Shown here: in pieces, positions 45,683 to 53,962 of the stretch
Numbering within the stretch: position 1 is the first letter of the stretch
How the letters are laid out: the number at the start of each line of letters is the position of its first letter
From: Nocardioides humilatus
GTDB taxonomy: Bacteria; Actinomycetota; Actinomycetes; Propionibacteriales; Nocardioidaceae
Length of the DNA: 64,000 nt
Assembly: GCF_008373755.1 (NCBI RefSeq)
Contig: NZ_VUJV01000008.1
Location: 124,001 to 188,000 of the forward strand
Direction of reading: 5' to 3'
Notes under the pieces: generated by a model
The model's input: only the letters and a program-made list of their open reading frames with translations
Told to the model about the DNA's origin: nothing
Databases searched by the model: none
Position numbers and translations under genes: made by a program

Positions 45683-47740
45683 GTGGGACGACGATCGCGC
45701 GCGCTGGGCGCAGGAGCTGCGGCACATCTACTGGCGCTCAGCCTGGCGACCGCGACCTGCGCCGTGCCGACGGACCCTGACGCGGATCCGGGCGCCCGGG
45801 TCTCCTCACAGGGCGCTCCGGAGGCGTCGTACGCCGCCGCGCACCCACGGGTCTACCTCAACGCCGCCAACACCACCCGGCTGCGCGGCCTCCTCGCCGA
45901 CCGTGCCCCAGCGGCCGTGCGCTTCCGCAAGCTCGTCAACAGCGCGCTGGGCCTGAGCGGCAGCGGGGACATCTACGACTACCACGCGTGGTACTCCGCG
46001 CTGCTCGGTGCGCTGACCGGCGATGCGAAGTACTGCACCGACGCGGTCGCCCGCGTACAGCGGCAGGTCCGTGCCGAACGGCGGCTCATCGCTGATGGCG
46101 ACGTGCCGCTCATCGCCGGCGACAGCTATCTCGAGGTGGGACCCCGGATCGCCGACATCGCGCTCACCTACGACTGGTGCTTCGGCGCCATCACCCGGAA
46201 GCAGCGCACCCGGTGGATCGGGTTCGCCAACCAGGCCGTCTGGAACGTCTGGCATCCCGAGCAGGCGAAATGGGGCGGCCGCGTGGTGCCGTGGAGCGGT
46301 TGGTCGATCGACAACCCGTCGAACAACTACTTCTACTCGTTCCTCGAGGCGACCGAGCTCCTCGGACTCGCGACCAAGGGCGAGAACGACGACGCCCGCC
46401 GCTGGATCTCGAAGTTCCGCAAGGCGAAGATCCAGGACCTGCTCGTCCCGACGTTCGCCGAGCAGCTCCACGGTGGCGGCTCGCGCGAGGGCACCGGCTA
46501 CGGCACCGCGATGCGCACGCTGTGGTGGCTCTACGACGTCTGGGAGGCGAGCACCGGCGAGTCGATCGACGACCTGACCTCGCACGCCCGCCTCTCGATG
46601 GCCTACCTGATGCACGCGACGGTGCCGACGCTCGACCGGATCGCACCGATCGGCGACCACGCGCGCGACAGCACGGCGAGCCTCTTCGACTACCACCGTG
46701 AATACGGCCTCGCGCTCGCCGAGCTCTACCCCGACGACCCGCTGACCGCTCCCCTCCGCACCTGGTTGTCGAGCAACTCGGTGCCCAAGATGACCCAGCA
46801 GTTCGAGTACGTCTACGACTTCCTCTTCGGCGGCGGTCCGACGACCAAGGCGCCGCTGTCGTCGCTGAACTCCACCTACTTCGCCGATGGCGTGGGGCAC
46901 CTGTTCGCCCGGTCCGGGTGGACGACGGGCGCCACCTGGCTCGAATACGCGATGGGGCCGCACACCGAGTCGCACGCGCACCAGGACCAGCTGTCCTTCC
47001 TGGTGTACGACGACGAGTGGCTCGCCTACGACCCCAACATCGACTCGCACAGTGGCCTGCGCCAGGAGACGTCCGCCCACAACCTCGTCGACATCGTCCA
47101 GAGCGGCGACCCACTGACCCAGTGGGACGGCACCGCCGAGGTGCTCCGACTCGCGGACGACGACTCCTTCACCTACGCGGCCGCCGACGCCACGTCGCTC
47201 TACACCCACCCGAGCACGGGCGACGAGCCCGTCACGAAGCTGCAGCGCGAGGTCGTCTACCTCAAGCCCGGTGTGGTGGTCGTCTACGACCGCGTCGAGG
47301 CCGACGCCGGGACGTCCTACCAGTGGCTCCTCAACTCACCGTTCCGCCCGACGGTCAGCGGCGGCAACACCGCGACGTGGGACGGCGGCCGCCTCGTCGA
47401 CCGACGCGTCGTACCGGCGACCGCGACGTCGAAGGTCTCCGACCTCACCAACGTCGACAGCGACTACCTCGGTGGGTTCCGCCTGGCCTGGTCCGTCCCC
47501 GGTGGCGATCAGGTTGAGTTCCTCAACGTGATCAGCGTCGACGGCGCCGCGACATCGATCGCGGCCGACCCTCAGGGCACCAAGGACGGCGTCACGATCT
47601 CCCTCGCGTCCGGTGGCACCGCGACCGTGCGCTTCGAGCGCGACTCCGTCGGCGGGACGCTCCGCCTGACGGGCGCCGCCGGGTCGTTCGACGGCGCACT
47701 CCCCTCCGGCGTCCAGACGTTGCCGCTCTTCGCCCCGTGA
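45683..47740 (+). CDS. Heparinase II/III-like polysaccharide lyase
   Basis: A 685-residue exported protein. The N-terminus (GRRSRALGAGAAAHLLALSLATATC) looks like a lipoprotein or Tat-type signal, with a possible lipidated Cys near 27. An alpha/alpha-toroid domain fills about 45-390 (HPRVYLNAANTTRLR, IADIALTYDWCF, SIDNPSNNYFYSF), followed by a beta-sandwich with the Heparinase_II_III block ESHAHQDQLSFLVYDDEWLAYDP. It should cleave acidic polysaccharide by beta-elimination. GTG 45683 is the best start; the frame continues upstream opposite the RCC1 gene. A perfect 14-bp stem terminator overlaps its stop. Confidence 0.82.
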   Translation: MGRRSRALGAGAAAHLLALSLATATCAVPTDPDADPGARVSSQGAPEASYAAAHPRVYLNAANTTRLRGLLADRAPAAVRFRKLVNSALGLSGSGDIYDYHAWYSALLGALTGDAKYCTDAVARVQRQVRAERRLIADGDVPLIAGDSYLEVGPRIADIALTYDWCFGAITRKQRTRWIGFANQAVWNVWHPEQAKWGGRVVPWSGWSIDNPSNNYFYSFLEATELLGLATKGENDDARRWISKFRKAKIQDLLVPTFAEQLHGGGSREGTGYGTAMRTLWWLYDVWEASTGESIDDLTSHARLSMAYLMHATVPTLDRIAPIGDHARDSTASLFDYHREYGLALAELYPDDPLTAPLRTWLSSNSVPKMTQQFEYVYDFLFGGGPTTKAPLSSLNSTYFADGVGHLFARSGWTTGATWLEYAMGPHTESHAHQDQLSFLVYDDEWLAYDPNIDSHSGLRQETSAHNLVDIVQSGDPLTQWDGTAEVLRLADDDSFTYAAADATSLYTHPSTGDEPVTKLQREVVYLKPGVVVVYDRVEADAGTSYQWLLNSPFRPTVSGGNTATWDGGRLVDRRVVPATATSKVSDLTNVDSDYLGGFRLAWSVPGGDQVEFLNVISVDGAATSIAADPQGTKDGVTISLASGGTATVRFERDSVGGTLRLTGAAGSFDGALPSGVQTLPLFAP

Positions 47741-47758
47741 CCCGCACGGGGCGAAGAG
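47726..47758. terminator. Intrinsic terminator of heparinase-like gene
   Basis: CTCTTCGCCCCGTG and CACGGGGCGAAGAG form a perfect 14-bp stem with a 5-nt loop. The stem includes the last codons and the loop the stop codon of the lyase gene. It lies between two convergent genes and can serve both. Confidence 0.75.
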
Positions 47759-47776
47759 CGGCACCTCACCGTCCGA

Positions 47777-50236
47777 TTACGGGTAGTAGACGAAGGTGTG
47801 TCCGGTTTCGCCCACCGCTGAGTCCAACTTCGGGCAGCTGACGAGCCCGTAGTCGTTGCCGCCCGCGTTGACCGTGGCCGTGTGGGCCAGATCGACCGAG
47901 AGTCCGCACTGGGAGTCGTTGTCGAGGTCGTTGGTGTAGTTCTGGGTCAGCGTGACGTCGTTGTTCCAGAACGTCCCGGACAGGCGGTAGTGGAGGGCAC
48001 GACCACCGGCCGAGTCGGACGGGTTGGGCCCGAGCGGGTCGCCCACCAAGACCCGATCCTCGTCGATGGCCACGTCCCAACCGAGATCCACGGAGACGGC
48101 GGGCACGAACAACGACGCCTCCGGCCAGGGGCCGCTGCTGGCCTTCGTGAAGACGAAGGCGCCGCCCTTCACGGAGCGGTCGGGGGCGCCGACCACCACG
48201 CGGTTGCCGCTGATGTCGACCGCGTAGCCGAACTTGTCGCCGGCCACCGATCCCGTCGCTGTGAGCACGGTCTTCAACGGCCACGTGGTGCCCGAACGCA
48301 CCCAGACGTAGGCGGCACCGCCACCGGCAGTGCCCGGAGCGCCGACGACCAGGTTGGTCCCTTCCAGCGCGACGTCGCGTCCGTAGTCGTCGGTGGGCAC
48401 GGCCCCGCCCGGCGCGAAGCTCACCTGCTGGTTCCAGGCGACACCACTGCGGAGGTAGACCACGGCCATTCCTTGGGCCAACACGTGCCCGGGAGCGCCC
48501 ACGGCGATGTAGTTGCCGTCGACCGCGACCGAGCGTCCGAAGTCCTGTTCACCAGCTGACGGCGCGAGGCGGGCCTGGCTCGTCCACTCCGACGCCGTGC
48601 CGTCGCGGAAGAAGACGTACGCCGCTCCGCTCCCCTCGTCCGGTGCACCGACGACCGCGTAGTCACCCTTGATCGCCACCGAGGAGCCGAAGGCAGCACC
48701 CGGCGACGGCACGTCGGCGACGAACCGCTCCTGGAGGTGCCACATGAGCTCGCCGTTGCTCCGGAACAGGTAGGCGGCGCCCGCGCCACCGTTCGAGCCC
48801 GGTGCCCCGACGAGGGCGAGGGTCCCGGTGTCGTCGTAGGCGACCGAGTAGCCGAACTGCTCGCCCACCTGGGGGGACGGGATCTGGATGCGGTCGGTCC
48901 GGCTCCAGACGCCACTCGCCTGGGTCAGACCGCCGATCGCCCCGATGTTCGACTCGCCGAAGATGCCCGGCGTGAACGGCGAGCCGTACAGCGCGTACTT
49001 CCCGGAGAGGGCCAGGGCGCTGACCGGGACGGCGACGTCATCGGGTGCGACCGAGACATCTGTGCCCCGCGTCCACGTGCCGATCGACGCCTTCGTGAAC
49101 GGCACGACCGTGTCGCCGTCCTCGCCGACGAGCGCGTTGGTGCCGTCCACGTCGACGGCGGTGGCGAAGTCGACGCCTGGGGTCGATGTGATGGTCGCCT
49201 TCTCGGGCCAGGCAGAACCCGACCGCTGGTAGGAGTGGACCCTGCCGTTGCGGGTGCCGTCGGTCCAGTCAGGCTGCGTCACCGCGGCCCACCGCGCGTC
49301 GATGGCGACGTCGTCGCCGAAGTGGCTGCCCGCCTGGGGACCTCCGTCTTGGGCGAGGATCGCAGTCTCGAACAGGATGTCGCCGCTGCGCTTGTAGATG
49401 AACGCAGCACCGGCGCCGCTGCTGTCATCAGGCGCACCGATCACCGCGTAGGAACCATCGATGTCGAGGCTCGCGCCGAAGCGCGCGCCGGCAGACACGT
49501 CGCCCGGAGCGACCTGGGACTTCCAGTCCCACACCTTGCCGCCGCGAACGAACAGGTCGACCGCGCCATTGCCCAGGTTCGGCGATCCGATCACGCCTAC
49601 CGAGCTGGTGAGGCTCACCGACGATCCGAAGCGCGCGCCAGGGGTGGGGACGTCCGGGTGGAGGTTCCAGTCGAGGCGGTCCCACGTCGCGCCGCCCAGC
49701 AGCTTCCAGGCTTCGACGCGACCGGCGTCGACGCCATTCGAGTTGGAGCCGGGGACGCCGATGAAGGCGTAGTTGCCGGAGATCGCCACCGACTCGCCGA
49801 AACGGTCGCCCGGCCCGGAGGAGAAGAGATTGAAGTTACGGCGCATCTTCCAGTCGTTGCCGACGCGCTGGAAGGCGAGCGCTTCACCGCTGTTGCCTCC
49901 GCCGGAGATCGTGGCGTCGGGCAGGCCGACGATCGCCCACTTGCCGCTGATGGCGACCGAGTAGCCGAACTGGAAGTGCCCGTTCCCCGTCGTCCCGCTG
50001 TTCTGCAGCACCTTGTGGCGATCGTCTTGGACGATGTTGGCGATCGCCTTCTTCAGCGCCGCAGGCACCTTCTGGGAGGAGTTCGGCTTGACCTTCTCCT
50101 TCGCCGACGGCGCAGGCTTCGCCGCTGCCGGCGATGCGCCAGGCGATATCGACATCGAGACGATCGCGAGGATCAGCGCGGTGAAGATGACGAGAAGGAC
50201 ACGGACTGGAGCGGACCGATTCACTTCGAACCCCAT
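47777..50236 (-). CDS. Secreted FG-GAP repeat protein
   Basis: An 819-residue exported protein. It has the same MGFEVNRSAPVR opening as the RCC1 gene, a hydrophobic core and an AAA cleavage region near 39, then about 13-14 repeats of FG.SVAI.G.YA.VGAPD over residues 75-800. This is enough for two seven-bladed integrin-like propellers. The repeats are integrin alpha-type FG-GAP motifs and suggest an adhesive or structural surface role. The C-terminus has no LPXTG or other anchor. Confidence 0.9.
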   Translation of the reverse strand: MGFEVNRSAPVRVLLVIFTALILAIVSMSISPGASPAAAKPAPSAKEKVKPNSSQKVPAALKKAIANIVQDDRHKVLQNSGTTGNGHFQFGYSVAISGKWAIVGLPDATISGGGNSGEALAFQRVGNDWKMRRNFNLFSSGPGDRFGESVAISGNYAFIGVPGSNSNGVDAGRVEAWKLLGGATWDRLDWNLHPDVPTPGARFGSSVSLTSSVGVIGSPNLGNGAVDLFVRGGKVWDWKSQVAPGDVSAGARFGASLDIDGSYAVIGAPDDSSGAGAAFIYKRSGDILFETAILAQDGGPQAGSHFGDDVAIDARWAAVTQPDWTDGTRNGRVHSYQRSGSAWPEKATITSTPGVDFATAVDVDGTNALVGEDGDTVVPFTKASIGTWTRGTDVSVAPDDVAVPVSALALSGKYALYGSPFTPGIFGESNIGAIGGLTQASGVWSRTDRIQIPSPQVGEQFGYSVAYDDTGTLALVGAPGSNGGAGAAYLFRSNGELMWHLQERFVADVPSPGAAFGSSVAIKGDYAVVGAPDEGSGAAYVFFRDGTASEWTSQARLAPSAGEQDFGRSVAVDGNYIAVGAPGHVLAQGMAVVYLRSGVAWNQQVSFAPGGAVPTDDYGRDVALEGTNLVVGAPGTAGGGAAYVWVRSGTTWPLKTVLTATGSVAGDKFGYAVDISGNRVVVGAPDRSVKGGAFVFTKASSGPWPEASLFVPAVSVDLGWDVAIDEDRVLVGDPLGPNPSDSAGGRALHYRLSGTFWNNDVTLTQNYTNDLDNDSQCGLSVDLAHTATVNAGGNDYGLVSCPKLDSAVGETGHTFVYYP

Positions 50237-50302
50237 TTCGAAGGGACAACTGGGCTACGGCCCGATCCGCGTTGGCCCCAACATGGTCCGCCAGCGACGC
50301 TG

Positions 50303-50321
50303 GGTCAAGAGGGAAATCCCT
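50303..50321 (-). promoter_or_regulatory. Promoter region of FG-GAP gene with shared element
   Basis: AGGGAAATCCCT (50310-50321) sits next to a minus-strand -35-like TTGACC (50303-50308), with CATGTT (50280-50285) 17 nt further on as a weak -10. The leader up to the ATG is near-identical to that of the RCC1 gene. Confidence 0.5.
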
Positions 50322-50349
50322 CGGTCTGCCACCAAGATCGAAAACGGCG

Positions 50350-50383
50350 AGAGGCCGCCCCGTCGATCACGGAGACGGCCTCT
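50350..50383. terminator. Terminator downstream of the tRNA-Pro remnant
   Basis: AGAGGCCG and CGGCCTCT form an 8-bp stem enclosing a smaller CCGT/ACGG stem; on the minus strand it is followed by a short T-run (CGCCGTTTTC). It lies 17 nt beyond the tRNA 3' end and is probably the original tRNA terminator left on the chromosome side. Confidence 0.65.
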
Positions 50384-50399
50384 GACCTGCAGATTTTTC

Positions 50400-50435
50400 G
50401 GTCGGGCTGACAGGATTTGAACCTGCGACCCCTTG
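50400..50435 (-). repeat. Displaced 3' end of a tRNA-Pro gene (attachment site)
   Basis: The minus strand reads CAAGGGGTCGCAGGTTCAAA then TCCTGTCAGCCCGACC: end of the anticodon stem, variable loop, full T-arm (GGTTCAAAT) and 3' acceptor strand of an actinobacterial tRNA-Pro (GGG type). The 5' half, D-arm and anticodon are missing; the sequence before it does not pair. A 3'-only tRNA segment is the usual trace of site-specific integration. The intact tRNA would be expected beyond the right edge. Confidence 0.75.
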
Positions 50436-50606
50436 TTCTAGCGCATCGGCTCAGCCGTCTGGCGAGTTCATGCGCATCCTTGCTCTGACCTGCACGCACG
50501 TCGCATTCCGCCCAGATGGTCATTGAGCTGGTGAGACGGCGTATGCCGGAATCAGACCGAATATTTGGGGAATATCTGCGGCACGGCGGTGGCGACCACC
50601 GGTGGG

Positions 50607-52850
50607 TCAGCGGATCACGTGCTCCTCCGGGTTGCGGTTCCCGCTGGCGTCGCGTGCAGCGCCGGCCGGGATCGACACGTGCGCCCCCGCCGGGATGCGG
50701 AACCGGCCGTTGGCGCCCTTGACCCGGACGGTTCGGCCGTCGACCAGGAAGGTGATCCTGCCCGTCGGCGCCATCGCCGGCCGGTAGGTCCAGTCGACGT
50801 TGACCTGTGACGGCGGGTAGATCAGCTGTACGGCGTTGCCGGAGGTGACCACGGGCAACAGCACGGCGCCTCTGCCCACCTGGAACGGAGCGGACGCGAG
50901 TGTGTATCGCTTGGCCGTGATCAGGAAGCGATGGGCACCGGGCTTTTCGTCCAGCGGTACTTCCCAACGGGCCTGGTACTGCCCGGCGGCGTCGACGCCC
51001 CACAGCATCTGCAGGCCCAGGTCGTCGGAGATCGTGACCCAGCCCCGGGGAGTCTGCCGCTGCACCCGGACGAAGGCGCGGCCGACCGGACGGTCGATGC
51101 CGTTGGCCCCGCCGGTCCAGGAGAACGACGGGTGGCCGAGCCGGGTCGCGTCGGTGGGCTGCCCGGTGACGACGCCTTGGCCCGCGCCGGCACCGTAGTC
51201 GGCGGCGGAGACGTGGGTCCCGTTGTTGGGGTCGAAGGGATGTGGTGCCGGGGCGGCCTGTCCCCGGACCAGCCGGCCGGCGAGGTCGACGATCGCGTCG
51301 CGCACCAGCAGCGAGGCGTACTGACCGTAGACGGTGGACCCGCCCTCGTAGTGCTGGGCTTCGTACTCCTGGGGAGTGGTCCAGTAGTCGAGGTACTCGC
51401 CGGCGTACCCGGTGAAGACGACCTGCTTGATCCCACTGGCAGCTGTGGTCGCCAGAACGCTGTTGCGCACCAGTTTGCCGACGCCGACGGTCGCCTCCCC
51501 CGGCCAGGTGACGAGCATGCGGTCGCCGAGGCGCAGCGCGGTGAGCGGGACGTCCTGCGGCATCTCGCCCTTCTCGGGGAGCAGGGCGATCTTTCGGCCC
51601 TGCGCGCCCAGGCCGAGCGGAAGTCGGCTGACTCCCTCGTGGGCCAGGCCGAGCTGGTTGAAGATGGTGCGGCCTTCCTCGGATCCCGCGGCCTGCGCAA
51701 GGCCTAGGATCGGGGTGGTGTCGGTCGGATGTCCGTCCACCGACTGCCCACACATGCAGAGCCGGGTCCAGCGCAGGTCCATGACCGGGTGACGCATCAT
51801 GTGGTGACCCGCCTGGCGCCAGGCGCGCAGCATCGCGGCGGCCTCCCGCCGCCCGACGAGCTCGGCGTCCGCTGGGCCCGAGTAGGTCAGGCCCGACGAC
51901 ATGTCACCAGCGTCGCTGTTGGCGAACGCAGTGACGACCTTGGCGGTCGGCTTCAGATGTGATGTGCGCCGGATCGAGTCTGCGAGCACGCGCTCGGCGG
52001 CACCCTGGTGGTCGGCGGTGTAGTAGGGGAAGTTCTCCTTCACCACGGTGCCGTGGTTGGCGAACGTGGTGAAGACGGCGATCGGGCGGCGCTTCCCCTT
52101 GACGACGCGGTCGACCCGGAGGACGTCGACCGCGGGGTCGATCGTCCCGGCGTATCCCTGTGGGTCCTGGTCCACGCTGCCGGTGCCGGGCGGCTCGTCG
52201 ATGCCGTACGCGGCGAGGTGCGCCTCGAGGCTGCGGTTCTCGGTGAGGCCGGACAGGGTGGTGCGTCCCCAGCCGATAGCCCCGGGTGCGAGCGAGCTGT
52301 CCGCCTGCCGGATCGCCTTGGCGAGCTGCCGGGTCATGAAGCTGTACATCGCCGGGTCGGCGGCCGTCTCGGTCAGGTTGAACTCGGTGAGGTTCGTGAT
52401 CTCCGGGAGCACCGAGTTGTAGGCGCCGAAGTTCATGAAGCCCGTCTGCGAACCGTGCGTGTGCGTTGCGGAGTCGATGATGTTCTGCTCGGAGAAGCCG
52501 CGCCCCGGCAACAGGGCGGCCGCGTCCCGGATCATGCCCGCGCTGAGGAAGGCGAGGTCCTCGGCGACCAGGGCGACCTTGCGGCCTCCCTGCTGCAGGA
52601 CGATCACCCTGGCGTAGAGCCGCGTGTGCTGACCCAGCGCCTTCGCACAGGAACACGCCCAGCCACCCTTGAACCCCCCGGTCACCGGTGTGATGTCCGC
52701 CTGCCCTGCACCGACCAGGAGAGTTTGCCCCGCGCGCTTCAAGACGGTGCCCGGTTCGCGCGGATCGGCATGGCTGGGCAAGCCGACCGTCACGGTGAGG
52801 GTGAGAGCGGCGACAAGGCCGAGGATTGTGGATCTGTAACGCGAGCCCAT
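50607..52850 (-). CDS. Secreted neutral ceramidase
   Basis: A 747-residue exported amidase that splits ceramide into sphingoid base and fatty acid. The signal peptide ends near 28 (GLPSHADP). Family blocks include VGAGQADITPVTGG, the zinc-site SATHTHGS (His130, His132), FANHGT (His266), AGDMSSGL with likely nucleophile Ser318, and GYAGEYLDYWTTPQEYEAQHYEGGSTVYG near 500. The usual Pro after the catalytic Ser (GDVSPN) is Ser here. A C-terminal beta-sandwich domain (620-747) is complete. GGAAGG lies 10 nt before ATG 52850. Last gene of the minus-strand cluster. Confidence 0.9.
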   Translation of the reverse strand: MGSRYRSTILGLVAALTLTVTVGLPSHADPREPGTVLKRAGQTLLVGAGQADITPVTGGFKGGWACSCAKALGQHTRLYARVIVLQQGGRKVALVAEDLAFLSAGMIRDAAALLPGRGFSEQNIIDSATHTHGSQTGFMNFGAYNSVLPEITNLTEFNLTETAADPAMYSFMTRQLAKAIRQADSSLAPGAIGWGRTTLSGLTENRSLEAHLAAYGIDEPPGTGSVDQDPQGYAGTIDPAVDVLRVDRVVKGKRRPIAVFTTFANHGTVVKENFPYYTADHQGAAERVLADSIRRTSHLKPTAKVVTAFANSDAGDMSSGLTYSGPADAELVGRREAAAMLRAWRQAGHHMMRHPVMDLRWTRLCMCGQSVDGHPTDTTPILGLAQAAGSEEGRTIFNQLGLAHEGVSRLPLGLGAQGRKIALLPEKGEMPQDVPLTALRLGDRMLVTWPGEATVGVGKLVRNSVLATTAASGIKQVVFTGYAGEYLDYWTTPQEYEAQHYEGGSTVYGQYASLLVRDAIVDLAGRLVRGQAAPAPHPFDPNNGTHVSAADYGAGAGQGVVTGQPTDATRLGHPSFSWTGGANGIDRPVGRAFVRVQRQTPRGWVTISDDLGLQMLWGVDAAGQYQARWEVPLDEKPGAHRFLITAKRYTLASAPFQVGRGAVLLPVVTSGNAVQLIYPPSQVNVDWTYRPAMAPTGRITFLVDGRTVRVKGANGRFRIPAGAHVSIPAGAARDASGNRNPEEHVIR

Positions 52851-52927
52851 TGGGTTCAGCCTTCCGCGACATTCAGGTTCTCGGGGTTGCATGGTGGCCT
52901 GTCTGGTGAGTCAGTGGTGTGTAGTCG

Positions 52928-53962
52928 TCACTGCTGCGCCGCCCAGCTTCGGTAGTGGTCGATGAGCGTCTCCGCGGTCGTCCGGTACTGGATCTGGAGC
53001 TCGTCGACACTTCGCCGGTTGTCGACGGTGAACTCGATGCCGAGATGCTTGGCGATGTAGTCGGGGGTCAGACCGAACCGGGGTCCTATGATCCGGACAG
53101 CGACGTCCGGGATGCGCCATCGGGGAAGGGCCCGCTTGCGGTGATGGACAGGCCTGACCAAGCGCGCGATCTCCAGCATCGAGGTCATCGTCCGCTGCGC
53201 CAGGATGTAGCGGCCGTGTGCGTGAGAGAGCTCCGCGGCACGGATGTGTGCGAGGGCCACGTCGCGTACGTCGACCGTGGTGAACGAGAAAGCCGGTGCG
53301 CCGTAGAAGAAATCGCCGCGCAGCAGCTCGTTCAGCAGGAACAGACTGCCCGAATCGGAGGCCGGGGTCAGCGACGGGCCGAGGATCAGGCCGGGGTTGA
53401 TCGTCACCAGCCGCCAGCGGTCCTGCGCCTCGGCGTACCTCCAGGCGAGGCGCTCGGCCTTCACTTTGGCGTAGTGGTACGGGTTGTTCTCAACCGTGCT
53501 GGTGGTGTTGAAGTACGCCTCGCTGAGGACCTGATCCTTCATGGCGAGCACGTCGACGTAGTCGCCGAAGATGGCTCCCACCGTCGAGGTGAGGACGACC
53601 CGGGTCACGCTCGGTGTCTCTTCCACGGTGTCGAGGATGTTGCTGGTGCCCGCGACAGCGGGGTCGACCACCTGCCGCTGGCCGTCGGTGATCCGCTCGG
53701 GCATCAGGAAGGGCGAGGCGACGTGGTGCACAACCTCGCAGCCGGCCATCGCCTTCGCGAAGGAACCAGGGACCATCAGGTCTGCGTCGAACAACCTCAG
53801 CAGGCCCGGAAACTCCAGCTTCATCGCGGCGAGCGGTTGCATCTTGGCGCGATTGGTCAGATCTCGAACCGTCGTGTGCACGGGAATGTTGCGCTCGAGC
53901 AGCTGTCGCACGAGGTGGCAGGCGACGTACCCGCCACCACCGGTGACCAGGACGGGCGTCAT
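52928..53962 (-). CDS. Extended SDR, dihydroflavonol-reductase/3-beta-HSD-like
   Basis: A 344-residue NAD(P)-dependent extended short-chain dehydrogenase. It has TGGGGYVA near the start (nucleotide site, about 7-14) and YHYAKVKAE as the Tyr-Lys pair near 160. The family reduces or oxidises hydroxyl/keto groups on bulky hydrophobic substrates. The ATG overlaps the stop of the esterase gene (ATGA). In this context oxidation of a sphingoid-base hydroxyl is possible but unproven. Confidence 0.85.
   Translation of the reverse strand: MTPVLVTGGGGYVACHLVRQLLERNIPVHTTVRDLTNRAKMQPLAAMKLEFPGLLRLFDADLMVPGSFAKAMAGCEVVHHVASPFLMPERITDGQRQVVDPAVAGTSNILDTVEETPSVTRVVLTSTVGAIFGDYVDVLAMKDQVLSEAYFNTTSTVENNPYHYAKVKAERLAWRYAEAQDRWRLVTINPGLILGPSLTPASDSGSLFLLNELLRGDFFYGAPAFSFTTVDVRDVALAHIRAAELSHAHGRYILAQRTMTSMLEIARLVRPVHHRKRALPRWRIPDVAVRIIGPRFGLTPDYIAKHLGIEFTVDNRRSVDELQIQYRTTAETLIDHYRSWAAQQ

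Larger units (their letters stand above)
50237..50606. other. Integration-junction intergenic region, 370 nt
   Basis: No intact protein gene. From left to right it holds the shared leader and promoter of the FG-GAP gene (to about 50321), a bidirectional terminator (50350-50383), the displaced tRNA-Pro 3' end (50400-50435) and an A+T-rich inverted repeat, ATATT-5 nt-AATAT (50561-50575). The A+T-rich part is unlike the rest of the window and could be integrase arm-site DNA. Confidence 0.6.

Noticed and set aside
50305-51753. Minus-strand ORF running through the tRNA remnant, considered as an integrase
   Set aside because: Most of it is the ceramidase gene in another frame; the part near the tRNA end shows no R-H-R-Y residues of a tyrosine integrase.
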